Shown piece after piece: positions 34,794 to 45,054 of a stretch of 64,000 nucleotides of DNA (positions are counted from its first letter, which is position 1; every line of letters begins with the position of its first letter). The translations under genes were made by a program, and so were the position numbers. The DNA is from Colwellia psychrerythraea (GTDB lineage: Bacteria > Pseudomonadota > Gammaproteobacteria > Enterobacterales > Alteromonadaceae), in contig MAAF01000120.1 in the NCBI GenBank assembly GCA_002163005.1, positions 62,001-126,000 of the forward strand, in the 5' to 3' direction. A model generated the notes under the pieces. The model was not told where the DNA came from and did not search any database. It saw only the letters and a program-made list of their open reading frames with translations.

Positions 34794-36812
34794 ATGATCG
34801 AATATATAACACCACGAACTTTTTTATTTTCGACGCAAACCGTGGTTTTCTCAGTACTATTATTTGTCTTTTATATTTTCTATCGCACCTTTTTACGTAA
34901 ATATGTCAAATATTGGCTGTTGAGTATAGGTGGGCTAAATCTTAGTTATCTGATCAAATCTTTTGTCCCATATTCTAGCAGTCATTTTTCAAGTGATTAT
35001 TGGCAGATATTCGCTGAACTCTTACTTCAGATCTGCCAATACTCGTTCTTGATTTTCCTGATTTTTGGCGTTTATATTGCAAAAAAGAATAAGGAATTGT
35101 CTAATGAAATATTCATGAGTGGAGTCGGTGTAATTGTCATACTCAGTGTTATCTCGACAATGTTTTTTGCCTTTGACCCAAGCCAAGCATTCAATCACTT
35201 TTATTTAACCATAAGCCTCCCTAGTTTTATTTTTGGTTGCACTTTTCTTTCTTTAGCCTGTTACCTTTTATTTGACAAAAGAAGTTACTTTTCAAGTCAA
35301 GTTTTAATGTATTTCTCTGCCATTTTTGGCTTACGGTACTTAATACATTCTTTTATTTCAATTGTTGCTTTAACGGAGCCTTGGTTCCATCAATTGGAAC
35401 AATTCCTCTTGTATTTCGATGTTGCCGCACATAGCATCCTTGGTTTTACGTTACTTATTTGGATGCAAGGCGCGGAAAGGTTTGCCACTTTGAGTGCGAT
35501 AAGTCGAGCGCAATACCTTGGTAAGCATGATTCATTGACCGGCGCACTAAACCGTGGACAAGTGATGAGTAAGTTGTCCGATAAAATGCAAGAGCTGGCA
35601 GAAGCGAATAAAGTAAATAAGAGTCAGGTAAAGTTGGCTGTTTTTTTAATTGACATTAAACAGTTTAAATTTGTTAACGATACTTATGGTTTAAAAGTAG
35701 GAGATTATATACTGGGAGAAATTGCCAGCCGTTTAAATCATAGTGTATTCATACCACAAGCAGTCGGTCGTTTGAGTGGTGACTCTTTTATGTTTGTCAT
35801 TGAGTTTGAACAATTGTCACATGTCAATAGAGCGGTAAACCATATTCATGAACTCATTGAACGCTGTTTCCGCTATGAACAACAAGAAATAACAATTCAA
35901 GGCAGTGTTGGTTATTGTTTTTACCCTGATGATGCTGATAAATCAGAAGATTTATTACAAAAAGCCAACCTTGCTCTACATCACGCCGAAACCAACAATA
36001 TTGCTTCTGTTGCTTTTGAAGAAGGGATGCAGGCACAGGGACGGCATTTAGTCTTGATGGAAAAACAGCTCAGGTCAGCAATAGCTAATGATGAGTTTAT
36101 TTTATATTACCAGCCACAATTAAACTTATTTACCAATAAACTTGAAGGGGTGGAAGCTTTAGTACGTTGGCAGCATCCTGAAAAGGGTTTACTTTCTCCC
36201 GGTGATTTTTTAACTGAGCTTGAAACGTTAGGCATGCATAATGAGTTTGATAATTATATTTTAGCCAAAGCTTGTCAAGCGAGTGAACGTTGGTTCAAGT
36301 TATATCAACGACGAGTAGCCATTGCTGTGAATATAACGGCGGTTGAATTTCAAAATGAACAACTGGTTACTAATATTCAAATGTTATTGCATAAGTATAG
36401 TATTCCTTCTAAATATATTGAATTAGAGATTACTGAAAACGTAGTGATGACTGATATTACCAGGGCAATGGATAGTATTGTAAAACTGCAAAATATGGGT
36501 ATTAAAGTATCCATTGATGATTTTGGTACCGGTTATTCATCTTTAGCGTATTTACGAGATTTACCAATAGATAAAATAAAAATAGACCGCAGTTTTATTA
36601 ACGAAGTAGCCATCAATGACTCAGATCTTACTATTGTTAAGTCTATGATCGACCTTTCACATGGTTTAGGTAAAAGGGTGTTAGCTGAGGGTGTTGAAAC
36701 TGTCGAACAACTTAATCTGCTACGCCATTTAGGTTGTGATGCTGTGCAAGGTTTCTTTATTAGCAAACCGCTACCTGAAAGTAAGTTAGTGCGATATCTT
36801 AAGAAAAAATAA
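34794..36812 (+). CDS. Membrane GGDEF-EAL protein, probable c-di-GMP phosphodiesterase
   Basis: A 672-residue protein with about seven hydrophobic helices (residues 10-230) as a membrane sensor. The GGDEF domain (about 250-400) opens LTGALNRGQVMSKL, but its signature reads LSGDSF, so cyclase activity is doubtful. The EAL domain (about 415-665) keeps all key parts: VEALVRW, AVNITAVEF, LELEITENV, DDFGTGYSSLAYL, IKIDRSFI, AEGVET and QGFFISKP. It should hydrolyse c-di-GMP to pGpG. No terminator is visible before it. Confidence 0.88.
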   Translation: MIEYITPRTFLFSTQTVVFSVLLFVFYIFYRTFLRKYVKYWLLSIGGLNLSYLIKSFVPYSSSHFSSDYWQIFAELLLQICQYSFLIFLIFGVYIAKKNKELSNEIFMSGVGVIVILSVISTMFFAFDPSQAFNHFYLTISLPSFIFGCTFLSLACYLLFDKRSYFSSQVLMYFSAIFGLRYLIHSFISIVALTEPWFHQLEQFLLYFDVAAHSILGFTLLIWMQGAERFATLSAISRAQYLGKHDSLTGALNRGQVMSKLSDKMQELAEANKVNKSQVKLAVFLIDIKQFKFVNDTYGLKVGDYILGEIASRLNHSVFIPQAVGRLSGDSFMFVIEFEQLSHVNRAVNHIHELIERCFRYEQQEITIQGSVGYCFYPDDADKSEDLLQKANLALHHAETNNIASVAFEEGMQAQGRHLVLMEKQLRSAIANDEFILYYQPQLNLFTNKLEGVEALVRWQHPEKGLLSPGDFLTELETLGMHNEFDNYILAKACQASERWFKLYQRRVAIAVNITAVEFQNEQLVTNIQMLLHKYSIPSKYIELEITENVVMTDITRAMDSIVKLQNMGIKVSIDDFGTGYSSLAYLRDLPIDKIKIDRSFINEVAINDSDLTIVKSMIDLSHGLGKRVLAEGVETVEQLNLLRHLGCDAVQGFFISKPLPESKLVRYLKKK

Positions 36813-37161
36813 TTCAAAAACAATCTTACATTTAACAAGCATGGAAAGTACTTGTAAGCCTCTCTGACCCATGCAAAAAAAGTGTTGTTCATTAGCTCTT
36901 GATATGTAATTTGTAGTGTAATAAAAGTTATAAAAAAGTAAAATAAAAGTTAAAGAAAAATATGATGCTTACCGATACAGGTCTAGACTAGAAGTAAGGA
37001 AGCTGAACTAAACTTCATTTTCTGCTTCTGTACTTCTATCATGTTGCTACCATTGCAATAAACCCTATAGGAAAGGCAAAGAGAAATTGGCTAATAATAC
37101 GTTAAACTTCTGTTAATTCACGCTTTATACAATATATGTTACATTTTTAAGGTTAAACCCT
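36813..37161. other. Intergenic region upstream of the chemoreceptor, with a hairpin
   Basis: About 350 bases. An A-rich stretch (36915-36960) could be an UP-like element. Then a hairpin forms from AGAAGT-AAG-GAAGC (36990-37003) and GCTTC-TGT-ACTTCT (37024-37037): 5 bp, a 3-base internal loop and 6 bp. Its role is unknown. No gene or known riboswitch was recognised. Confidence 0.4.
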
Positions 37162-39021
37162 ATGCTTATCAAGAACAAATTAATTGCCAATACTGCTATC
37201 TTAGTACTGGCCATGATCCTCATGTTAATGTTGCTGAACTATGAAAGCTCAGCTTTACAACATGATATTAATATTGCCAAGGGTATAGGTAATATTAAAG
37301 CCGCAGTACTTGAATTAAGGCGCGATGAAAAAGATTTTTCTGCCCGTAAACAATTAAAATACTCAGACCAATTCAATAAACAGATGAAAAATGTTCAACA
37401 TCAAATCAATACCTTATCAGATGACTTTGCTGAAGTGGGTTTATCTATGCCTGAATTGACCAGTATGGGAAATATTCTTGGTCAATATCAAACTCAGTTT
37501 ACTAATATTGTAAGGTTGCAAAAGAAAATTGGCCTAGATGCTAAATCAGGTTTGTACGGAGAACTTCGTGTTGCCGTTCACAGTGTTGAAACGCTTATTG
37601 GTAACGATAATTACCGTTTACGCAGTGAAATGTTACAGCTTAGACGAAACGAAAAAGATTTTATGTTACGCCTTGATGATAAGTATGTAGATAAACTCAA
37701 TAAAAATGTTAGCAAGTTACTTAGCACAGTCCAAGCGAGCAATTTCTCCTCACCTAAAAAGCAGAAAGTTAGCGGCCTCATCAAAGCCTACCAAATTGCT
37801 TTTTCAAATTTAGCAATCTCCCAAAAAGAACTCGGTTATAACGAGAATATGGGAAGCAGGAATAAAATGCGCAATGTAGTTCATCAAGTTGATAATGAAC
37901 TGCAAAAACTATTGTCTAATAGTGAAGCAGCAGTGAAAGAAGATGTTAATTTTATAAATACACTGGCCTATAGCCTATTTGCGGTTGTTCTCGCGGTTGC
38001 TTTAGTGAGTGCTTGGTTAATCGGAAAAAGTATTTTGGATCGAATTAGCAATCTACAAAGTAGTATGAATAGTATCGCCCAGAGTAATGATTTAACTATT
38101 GAAATCGATGTTAGTGGTGGAGATGAATTATCTGAAATGGCAACAGTATTCAAACATATGTTAACTAACTTCAGATCACTTATTGTTGAAGTGAACCACT
38201 CTGTAACTACACTCAATACCGCTACAGGTAGTTTGGCGGAAAACATCTATAATGCAAATGAAGGTGTCGAGACCCAAATGCAACAAACAGATCTTGTTGC
38301 AACAGCTGTAACAGAAATGGTAGCAACAGTAGATGAGATAGCCACTAACACGCGAGAAGCAGCTCACAAAGCAGAGTTAACGAATAGTAATGCCGGAAAA
38401 GGTAAAATAGGGGTAGAGCAGACCATCAACCAAATAGGCCAATTATCAGAAAAGCTATTGGATTCAGAAAATGTAGTTAAAGAATTGGAAAAAGAAAGTG
38501 TCACTATTGCCTCGGTATTAGGTGTTATTCGTGGCATTGCCGAACAAACAAATTTATTGGCTTTAAATGCAGCGATAGAAGCGGCAAGGGCTGGAGAACA
38601 AGGTCGCGGTTTTGCTGTGGTAGCTGATGAAGTTAGGACACTCGCCAGTAGAACTCAAGACTCAACGCAAGAGATTGAAACAATAATCGGTTTATTGCAA
38701 AAACGTACTCAAGAGATAGTCACTTTAATGGCGGAATGTCGTAATCAAGGTGAAGAGAGTGCGGAGCAAGCAAGCTCTGCGGGGGCAATGCTTGACGAAA
38801 TAACGCAAGATGTTGCATTGATTATGGATATGAATAGCGCCATTGCTACAGCTATTCAAGAGCAAAGTACCGTTGCTTCAGAAGTTAACCAACACGTAGT
38901 GATGATCAGGGATGTGACAGAGCAATCAGGTGACTCAGCTAAAAAAAATGAACAGATGAGTGAAGAGTTGTCGCAACAGGCTCAAGTACTTACCACAGAG
39001 GTTAGCCGCTTTACGGTATAA
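37162..39021 (+). CDS. Methyl-accepting chemotaxis protein with HBM-type sensor
   Basis: A 619-residue chemoreceptor. TM1 (about residues 7-25) and TM2 (about 267-288) flank a periplasmic helical domain with paired [11 protein letters not shown] and [11 protein letters not shown] motifs, typical of the helical bimodular (HBM) sensor that binds small organic acids in Pseudomonas receptors. A HAMP segment (about 289-345) and the signalling hairpin ([20 protein letters not shown]) follow. No C-terminal CheR-binding pentapeptide is present. The ligand is unknown. A clear terminator lies behind the gene. Confidence 0.92.
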   Translation: MLIKNKLIANTAILVLAMILMLMLLNYESSALQHDINIAKGIGNIKAAVLELRRDEKDFSARKQLKYSDQFNKQMKNVQHQINTLSDDFAEVGLSMPELTSMGNILGQYQTQFTNIVRLQKKIGLDAKSGLYGELRVAVHSVETLIGNDNYRLRSEMLQLRRNEKDFMLRLDDKYVDKLNKNVSKLLSTVQASNFSSPKKQKVSGLIKAYQIAFSNLAISQKELGYNENMGSRNKMRNVVHQVDNELQKLLSNSEAAVKEDVNFINTLAYSLFAVVLAVALVSAWLIGKSILDRISNLQSSMNSIAQSNDLTIEIDVSGGDELSEMATVFKHMLTNFRSLIVEVNHSVTTLNTATGSLAENIYNANEGVETQMQQTDLVATAVTEMVATVDEIATNTREAAHKAELTNSNAGKGKIGVEQTINQIGQLSEKLLDSENVVKELEKESVTIASVLGVIRGIAEQTNLLALNAAIEAARAGEQGRGFAVVADEVRTLASRTQDSTQEIETIIGLLQKRTQEIVTLMAECRNQGEESAEQASSAGAMLDEITQDVALIMDMNSAIATAIQEQSTVASEVNQHVVMIRDVTEQSGDSAKKNEQMSEELSQQAQVLTTEVSRFTV

Positions 39022-39061
39022 GATAATGGTATAGAATTATCTTTTCAATAATGTAAATATA

Positions 39062-39096
39062 AATGCCCTGACTCTTTGAGTGCCAGGGCATTTTTT
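39062..39096. terminator. Terminator after the chemoreceptor gene
   Basis: Perfect arms AATGCCCTG and CAGGGCATT around a 13-base loop, followed by a T run. Confidence 0.9.
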
Positions 39097-39141
39097 ATTA
39101 GGTGCAAAACGTAAAGCCAATATTGAGTAAAATTGGTTGCT

Positions 39142-39519
39142 TTATAACTGTTTAAAATCAATCATCGCTTCGCGGGAATGACCGCTATCTTTAAGATCAC
39201 TTAAATAAGCTTGCCATCGGCTTTCATATTCAAGTGCTAACGTTTGCAGATAGTCTTCACTAAATATTGCGCTATGACCATCATCAAAAATCAAACGATA
39301 ACCATGCTTAGCAACACTTTCAATATTGACTAAAAGCACATTTTTTTTATGGCTAGTTACTTGAATTTGGCCTGCTTTTGGCTTTTTAGCTGAGTTTGCA
39401 TCAGAGCTAATACGCAAATATTCAAAGCTCAGTTGTGCATTAGCGATATTTTCATTCGCAGAGAACTCAATAGTTAGACTGTTTTGGGTATTATCTATAA
39501 TTAAATGGGTAATTTTCAT
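39142..39519 (-). CDS. DUF971 (gamma-butyrobetaine hydroxylase N-terminal-like) protein
   Basis: A protein of about 125 residues with a single DUF971 domain: DNTQNSLTIEFS, AQLSFEYLRISS, VAKHGYRLIFDDGHSAIFSEDYLQTLA (in parts). The domain is seen alone in many bacteria beside hslVU, and as the N-terminal part of carnitine-pathway oxygenases. The function of the single-domain form is unclear. The ATG at 39519 is chosen by homology; ATG at 39567 would add 16 unrelated residues. It lies at the end of the hslVU operon, and a palindromic repeat stands between it and hslU. Confidence 0.8.
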   Translation of the reverse strand: MKITHLIIDNTQNSLTIEFSANENIANAQLSFEYLRISSDANSAKKPKAGQIQVTSHKKNVLLVNIESVAKHGYRLIFDDGHSAIFSEDYLQTLALEYESRWQAYLSDLKDSGHSREAMIDFKQL

Positions 39520-39561
39520 TGTAGTGAACCAGCTAACCTTGTATTTAATTATTTTATTGGG

Positions 39562-39596
39562 TACCAAAAAGAGCAGTAAATTAGCCCGATTGGTAT
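39562..39596. repeat. ATACCAAT repeat, degenerate copy
   Basis: A 35-bp repeat with one good end (GCCCGATTGGTAT) and one decayed end (GTACCAAAAAG). It sits in the short gap between hslU and the DUF971 gene. Confidence 0.55.
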
Positions 39597-39617
39597 CACG
39601 TAATAAGTATCTAGCTA

Positions 39618-40949
39618 TTAAAGAATAAAACGACTTAAATCTTCGTCTTTAACTACTTCACTTAATATTTTAGTCACATAAGCTTGATCTATGCTGATAG
39701 TCTCACCACTGCGTTGGTCTGCATTAAATGATAAGTCTTCCACCAAACGTTCCATCATAGTATGTAAACGACGGGCACCAATATTTTCAGTCGTCTCATT
39801 AACTTGCCAAGCAGAATCAGCAATAGCCTTAATACCATCATCGGTAAAGGTCACTGACACACCCTCAGTAGCAAGTAATGCTATATATTGCTCAGTAAGT
39901 GAAGCAAAAGGTTCTGTTAAGATACGCACAAAATCATCGGCGGTTAATGCTTGTAATTCTACTCGTATAGGTAAGCGACCTTGTAACTCTGGGATTAAGT
40001 CAGATGGCTTAGTCATTTGAAAGGCACCAGAGGCAATGAATAAAATGTGATCTGTCTTGATCATGCCATGCTTAGTACTAACAGTTGAACCTTCAACTAA
40101 AGGCAGTAAATCGCGCTGTACACCTTCACGAGAAACATCACCGCCGCCTGAGTTATCAGCACGTTTACAAATTTTGTCAATTTCATCGATAAAGACAATA
40201 CCATTTTGCTCTACTGCATCGATCGCTTTTTGCTTGATGTCATCTTGATTAACTATTTTAGCGGCTTCTTCTTCTTGCAACGCTTTTAGAGCATCTTTAA
40301 TCTTAAGTTTACGTTTGTTAGTTTTATCACTAGACATGTTTTGGAACATATTTTGTAATTGAGAAGTCATGTCTTCCATACCTGGAGGTGCCATGATCTC
40401 AACACCAACTTGTGGTGCTGCTAAATCAAGTTCAACTTCTTTATCATCTAATTTGCCTTCACGTAATTTTTTACGGAAAATTTGACGAGTATTGCTATCA
40501 TCACTTTTTTCATCATTACCAAAGCCGTCTCGAGCTGGTGGCAAAAGTACATCTAAAATACGCTCTTCAGCGGCTTCTTCAGCAAGATGTTTAACACGCT
40601 CCATCTCACTTTCTTTAACCATCTTTATTGCCATATCAGCAAGGTCACGAATAATAGTTTCTACTTCTTTACCCACATAGCCCACTTCGGTGAACTTAGT
40701 CGCTTCCACTTTGATAAATGGTGCATGGGCAAGTTTTGCCAAGCGGCGAGCTATTTCAGTTTTACCAACACCCGTTGGCCCTATCATTAAGATATTTTTA
40801 GGCGTAACTTCGTTACGCAGATCTTTATCAAGCTGCATTCTACGCCAGCGGTTTCTAAGGGCGATGGCAACAGCGCGTTTGGCATCACTTTGGCCAACAA
40901 TGTGGCTATCTAATTCATGAACAATTTCACGTGGGGTCATATTTGACAT
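39618..40949 (-). CDS. hslU: ATP-dependent protease ATPase subunit HslU
   Basis: A 443-residue AAA+ unfoldase that feeds proteins to HslV. N-terminal [11 protein letters not shown], Walker [15 protein letters not shown] (about residues 53-66), an inserted I-domain (about 110-245), Walker [13 protein letters not shown] (about 250-261) and the sensor region with GRLPIRVEL and [15 protein letters not shown]. The C-terminus ends DLSRFIL, the tail that docks into HslV. It starts 75 bases behind hslV. Confidence 0.98.
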   Translation of the reverse strand: MSNMTPREIVHELDSHIVGQSDAKRAVAIALRNRWRRMQLDKDLRNEVTPKNILMIGPTGVGKTEIARRLAKLAHAPFIKVEATKFTEVGYVGKEVETIIRDLADMAIKMVKESEMERVKHLAEEAAEERILDVLLPPARDGFGNDEKSDDSNTRQIFRKKLREGKLDDKEVELDLAAPQVGVEIMAPPGMEDMTSQLQNMFQNMSSDKTNKRKLKIKDALKALQEEEAAKIVNQDDIKQKAIDAVEQNGIVFIDEIDKICKRADNSGGGDVSREGVQRDLLPLVEGSTVSTKHGMIKTDHILFIASGAFQMTKPSDLIPELQGRLPIRVELQALTADDFVRILTEPFASLTEQYIALLATEGVSVTFTDDGIKAIADSAWQVNETTENIGARRLHTMMERLVEDLSFNADQRSGETISIDQAYVTKILSEVVKDEDLSRFIL

Positions 40950-41024
40950 TATTTATTCCTCGTTGTTGCCTAAGGAGTATTTTACTCATACTCAGGCAGC
41001 ATGTTAATCAGTTTCAGCTTAAGG

Positions 41025-41543
41025 CTATAGTTCGTCTATAGTTTGCTCTTGGTTGGTAAATACACAGATGTTACCAGCAATAGTAAGTGATTTTTCTACT
41101 ATTTCTTTGGCACTTAATTCTGTGTTTTCTAAGAGGGCAGTTGCGGCTGATTGGGCAAAGTTACCGCCACTACCTATAGCGATAAGATCATGCTCAGGTT
41201 GAATAACATCGCCGTTACCAGTAATGATTAATGATGCTGTTTCATCAGCGACAGCAAGTAAGGCTTCAAGTTTTCTTAACGCTCGGTCGCTTCGCCAATC
41301 TTTAGCAAGCTCGACGGCGGCTTTGGTTAAATGACCTTGGTGTTGCTCAAGCTTACTTTCAAAACGCTCAAATAATGTAAAAGCATCAGCTGTACCACCA
41401 GCAAAACCAGCGAGTACTTTGCCATTATATAAACGACGTACTTTACGGGCATTTCCCTTCATTACGGTATTGCCAAGTGATACTTGACCATCACCACCAA
41501 TTGCCACTTTGCCATTACGTCTAACTGAAACGATAGTAGTCAC
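41025..41543 (-). CDS. hslV: ATP-dependent protease subunit HslV
   Basis: A 172-residue proteasome-like peptidase. The start is GTG, and the second residue is the catalytic N-terminal threonine exposed after methionine removal ([20 protein letters not shown]). [20 protein letters not shown] and the later [10 protein letters not shown] are typical. GAGG lies six bases before the start. A heat-shock type promoter is found just upstream. Confidence 0.98.
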   Translation of the reverse strand: MTTIVSVRRNGKVAIGGDGQVSLGNTVMKGNARKVRRLYNGKVLAGFAGGTADAFTLFERFESKLEQHQGHLTKAAVELAKDWRSDRALRKLEALLAVADETASLIITGNGDVIQPEHDLIAIGSGGNFAQSAATALLENTELSAKEIVEKSLTIAGNICVFTNQEQTIDEL

Positions 41544-41581
41544 ATTAACCTCATTTTAACTCAATTCTTTGATGCTAATGT

Positions 41582-41608
41582 AATTGGGGTCTTTATGACT
41601 TTTTCAAG
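41582..41608 (-). promoter_or_regulatory. Heat-shock (sigma-32) promoter for hslVU
   Basis: On the minus strand CTTGAAA (41608-41602) and CCCCAATT (41589-41582) are separated by 12 bases, in good agreement with the RpoH consensus. It lies about 40 bases before hslV, whose regulation by sigma-32 is well known in E. coli. Confidence 0.8.
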
Positions 41609-41627
41609 GAGAAAGATAAAATATTAC

Positions 41628-42203
41628 TTATTGCCATAGCCATATTTGGCAATAATTAATGTTGTTACGCTTGAGTTTGTGTTTATCTTTTTCAGCAATA
41701 CGTTTACGTGGGTAGGGACCTAAGAAAACCTTATACCAGGTGCCACTTTGTCCGCTAACACCTTTAACTTGTGCTTCGAGTCCAGAAAATGCTATTCGTG
41801 CTTTTAAGGTTTCAGCCTGTTTTTGTGTTCTAAATGAACCACATTGCATTTTATAAGGACCTTTTTCTTCGACCTTATATTCGCCGACTTCAATTTCTTT
41901 GGTTTCTAAATCTTTAACATAAGTCCATTTTTCTTTAGGAGGCTTAGGTAACTCATCTGTTTTGTTTAATGGTTTTTTTTCTGTTGTGATTTTTACTGGT
42001 TCAATTAACGGTGTTTTAGTGCTGGGATCCGTTTTTAACGACCATAAGCCGTACGAAAATATACCAATGAGTACTAATAGTAATAGGCTAATTAATTTTG
42101 CTTTGAGTGGAATGTCATTAGAATTTTTAGACGTTTTTTTACCATTACGGGCATTCTTTTTCTTTTTTGCGGGGGCGCGGGAAACGTAATCTTGATTAGC
42201 CAT
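41628..42203 (-). CDS. ftsN: FtsN-like SPOR domain protein
   Basis: A 191-residue bitopic membrane protein. A basic cytosolic N-terminus (residues 1-33) with the N-terminal YVSRAPAKK typical of FtsN precedes one transmembrane helix (about 36-54). A periplasmic linker then leads to a C-terminal SPOR domain (about 115-191; YKMQCGSFRTQKQAE, WYKVFLGPY) that binds denuded septal peptidoglycan. Position between priA and hslV is the same as ftsN in E. coli. The protein is shorter than E. coli FtsN because the linker is reduced. Confidence 0.85.
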   Translation of the reverse strand: MANQDYVSRAPAKKKKNARNGKKTSKNSNDIPLKAKLISLLLLVLIGIFSYGLWSLKTDPSTKTPLIEPVKITTEKKPLNKTDELPKPPKEKWTYVKDLETKEIEVGEYKVEEKGPYKMQCGSFRTQKQAETLKARIAFSGLEAQVKGVSGQSGTWYKVFLGPYPRKRIAEKDKHKLKRNNINYCQIWLWQ

Positions 42204-42288
42204 GAAATGCGGAGAGTCGCTAAGAGGGAAATTTCAGCTAGTGTAACCGAGCTGACATAAAAAAACACGGTTACCTTAGGCTTTTTTG

Positions 42289-44499
42289 TTACCAATTAAG
42301 ATCGATAGGATCAATGTCTAAACTCCAACGAACTTTACCTTGCCATTCATTGTTAGGTATTTGTGTAAGTAACTGCAAAATCGCGCGATGTAAATCTTTT
42401 CGTGATTTCGCTTGAAGGATCAAGTGGTATCTAAATTTACCTGCCTTTTTCTCCATTGCGGCAGGGACTGGACCGGCAAACTCACAACCGTCTAGTCGTT
42501 GTTGTGTTAAGGCGCGTAGAAACTTTTCTGGGTAAGAAGGATAATTTGCATCCGCTCGCAATAATGCTTGAAAAGTAAAAGGTGGTAGCATCGCTTGTTT
42601 GCGCTCAGTGAGTGCTTGGTGGGCAAAGTGATGATAGCCATTGTGCACTAAATCTTGTAACAAGGGGTGATCAACAAAGTTACTTTGCACTAATACTTTT
42701 CCGGGTTTGCTCGCCCGTCCGGCGCGCCCTGCTACCTGAATCAGTAACTGAGCCATTTGCTCACTGGCGCGAAAATCAAAACTAAATAAAGCACCGTCAA
42801 CATCGAGCACAGCCACTAACGTGACATCAGGAAAGTGATGTCCTTTGGCTAGCATTTGTGTCCCAACCAGTAATTGATGCTTTTTATCACTGACTTCTTG
42901 TAGTAATTTTGCCAACTCACCTTTTTTACGCGTGCTATCTCGATCTATACGTACAATGGAGCTGTCAGGAAATAATTCTTCTAAACGAGATTCTAGCTGC
43001 TCAGTCCCTTGGCCTAGTGGCGCTATACGGACACTTCCGCAACTAGGGCATTGGGGAGGTATACGCTTTTGGCTGCCACAATGATGACAAATCAACAGTT
43101 GTTGCTTTTGATGCAAGGTGTAAGGTTTATCACAACGCTGGCACTCAGCAAGCCAATGACACTCTTGACAGTTTATGGCTGGCGCATAACCGCGTCGGTT
43201 TAAAAACAATAATACTTGTTCACCACGCGCTAAGGTTTTTTTCATTTCATGTTTAAGTGTGCCAGACAAGCCAAACTCAACTTGCTGCTGGTTCATATCA
43301 ATAAGGGCTATTTTCGCTTTATTACTTTTGCCGGCTCTATTGAGAAGTTGATGATAGCTATATTTTCCAGATAGAGCATTTTGTAAAGTCTCGAAGCTTG
43401 GTGTGGCGGTGCCCAATACAATAGGAATATCAAGCTGTCTAGCGCGAAGGATCGCCATATCTCGGCCGTGGTAGCGAAAACTATCTTGTTGCTTTAATGA
43501 AGAGTCATGTTCTTCATCGATAATAATTAAACCAAGACGATGCAAAGGCGTAAAAACGGCTGAACGGGTGCCAATAACAATAGCTGCACTGCCTTGATGA
43601 GCGCTTAACCAAGTAGCTAAACGTTCTTTATCATTTAGCCCTGAATGGTGCAGAGCAATAGGCACATTAAAACGTTGTTCAAAGCGGTTCAATGTTTGGG
43701 GTGTTAAACCAATTTCCGGCACTATCACCAACACTTGCTGATTATTGGCAAGTACCGCTTCCATTGCTTGCAAATATACTTCTGTTTTACCGCTGCCAGT
43801 AACCCCATCAATAAGATGACACGAAAACTGTGCTAAAGAATGGTTTATAGCACTAACTATGATGGCTTGCTCACTTGAAAGTACTAACCTGTCAGCTTTG
43901 TTGAGGGTATCTTCTTGCCAAGTATACTGGTTAGCTATCTGCTCTTGCTCAATGATTAACGCTTTACTCTGTAAAGCGTTTAATTGTGCTTTGCTATAGC
44001 CCAATGTGCGCAACTCTACCCAACTGATGCCATGGTGACTGTTAATTATTTGATAGAGAGCGTATTGCTTAGCGGCTTTTTTCTCTAATTTCGATAATAT
44101 ATCCTTGTTATCTTCATTGGAGGGGTGTGCTTGCCATACCATAGGTGGGCTTAAGGTAATGTTTTCTATTTTTCGAAGCAAAATAGGTAAGGCTTGCTGG
44201 AAAACATCGCCAACGGGATGGTGGTAATAATGGGCGCATAATTGTAAAAAGCTAACCAATGACTGACTTAAGTTAAAATTATCGTTAAGGCGGGCAGTAA
44301 TGTTTTTAACTTTACTTACCTCAAAATCGCATTGTGCTTGTGCATCAATAACAATACCAATTACCTTTCGTGGACCAAAAGGTACGGCGACACGCTCACC
44401 AACTTGAATGGCAGGGGAGCTTAGTGTTTCAGGCACTTGATAAGTAAATAGCTGTCGCATAGGGACAGGAATCGCAACTTGAATGTATTGTTCAGGCAC
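42289..44499 (-). CDS. priA: Primosomal replication restart helicase PriA
   Basis: A 736-residue 3'-5' superfamily 2 DNA helicase that reloads the replisome at broken forks. The N-terminal DNA-binding part includes VAVPFGPRKVIGIV. Walker A is DGVTGSGKTEVYLQA (about residues 232-246) and the DEEH box is IIIDEEHDSSLKQQD (about 324-338). Eight cysteines in CQECHWLAECQRC and CHHCGSQKRIPPQCPSC (about 443-485) bind zinc. GRAGRA marks helicase motif VI. It is divergent from rpmE, as in many gammaproteobacteria. Confidence 0.97.
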   Translation of the reverse strand: MPEQYIQVAIPVPMRQLFTYQVPETLSSPAIQVGERVAVPFGPRKVIGIVIDAQAQCDFEVSKVKNITARLNDNFNLSQSLVSFLQLCAHYYHHPVGDVFQQALPILLRKIENITLSPPMVWQAHPSNEDNKDILSKLEKKAAKQYALYQIINSHHGISWVELRTLGYSKAQLNALQSKALIIEQEQIANQYTWQEDTLNKADRLVLSSEQAIIVSAINHSLAQFSCHLIDGVTGSGKTEVYLQAMEAVLANNQQVLVIVPEIGLTPQTLNRFEQRFNVPIALHHSGLNDKERLATWLSAHQGSAAIVIGTRSAVFTPLHRLGLIIIDEEHDSSLKQQDSFRYHGRDMAILRARQLDIPIVLGTATPSFETLQNALSGKYSYHQLLNRAGKSNKAKIALIDMNQQQVEFGLSGTLKHEMKKTLARGEQVLLFLNRRGYAPAINCQECHWLAECQRCDKPYTLHQKQQLLICHHCGSQKRIPPQCPSCGSVRIAPLGQGTEQLESRLEELFPDSSIVRIDRDSTRKKGELAKLLQEVSDKKHQLLVGTQMLAKGHHFPDVTLVAVLDVDGALFSFDFRASEQMAQLLIQVAGRAGRASKPGKVLVQSNFVDHPLLQDLVHNGYHHFAHQALTERKQAMLPPFTFQALLRADANYPSYPEKFLRALTQQRLDGCEFAGPVPAAMEKKAGKFRYHLILQAKSRKDLHRAILQLLTQIPNNEWQGKVRWSLDIDPIDLNW

Positions 44500-44817
44500 T
44501 TTTAATCAGCAGGTTTTGGTTAGCAAGGGTTAGTGCTATTTTGCCCCGTGTTATGAATACTGCCAAGTAACAATATCGCTTTATTGCTAAATAACCCTAA
44601 CAAGCCTTTTTTTAGTCAATTTTGGCTTATTTATGTTGCAGTTATTTAGGCTATCCTTTATTATTCGCCCCCATTAATTTTTAACTACGTATGGTGCTCA
44701 GCATTTCGGTTTTCTTAATAGAATAAACTCTTGAAGAGTATATTTTTGAAAGTAAGCAATAAGTAAATGGCTAAGTGGCGATGCGCCCAATTTCTCTTTA
44801 AAGAGATAGAGGTTCCC
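44500..44817. other. Divergent priA / rpmE intergenic region with rpmE leader palindromes
   Basis: About 320 bases. Close to rpmE two small symmetrical elements are seen: GGCG-ATG-CGCC (44777-44787) and the perfect palindrome CTCTTTAAAGAG (44794-44805), which ends just before the GAGG ribosome binding site (44808-44811). L31 can bind and control its own leader in E. coli, so these may form such a site; this is inference. Confidence 0.45.
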
Positions 44818-45030
44818 ATGAAAAAAGATATTCATCCTAATTACGTTGAATTCAATGCAACTTGTTCTTGTGGTAATGTTGTAACAACTCGTTCTACTAT
44901 AGGTAAAGATATTCACCTAGACGTATGTTCTGCTTGTCACCCATTCTATACTGGTAAGCAAAAAGCTGCTGAGACCGGTGGTCGTGTTGATAAATTCAAC
45001 AAACGTTTTGCTGCAATGGGTAAGAAGTAA
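44818..45030 (+). CDS. rpmE: 50S ribosomal protein L31, zinc-binding form
   Basis: A 70-residue ribosomal protein bridging the two subunits. [19 protein letters not shown] starts the family match. The four cysteines (CSCG at 16/18 and CSACH at 37/40) are kept, so this is the zinc-binding C+ form rather than the zinc-free paralogue YkgM. The ATG at 44818 is right because GAGG precedes it; 17 further upstream codons in frame are leader. A strong terminator stands 25 bases behind. Confidence 0.98.
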   Translation: MKKDIHPNYVEFNATCSCGNVVTTRSTIGKDIHLDVCSACHPFYTGKQKAAETGGRVDKFNKRFAAMGKK

Positions 45031-45054
45031 ATACTTCTCCCTTGTAATAAACGT

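Noticed and set aside
39691-40920. Several plus-strand frames opposite hslU
   Set aside because: They are antisense shadows of a strongly conserved gene; none has independent domain content.
42239-42290. Terminator between priA and ftsN
   Set aside because: A and T runs flank GGTTACC, but the arms are too short and not properly opposed, and the genes are expected to be co-transcribed.
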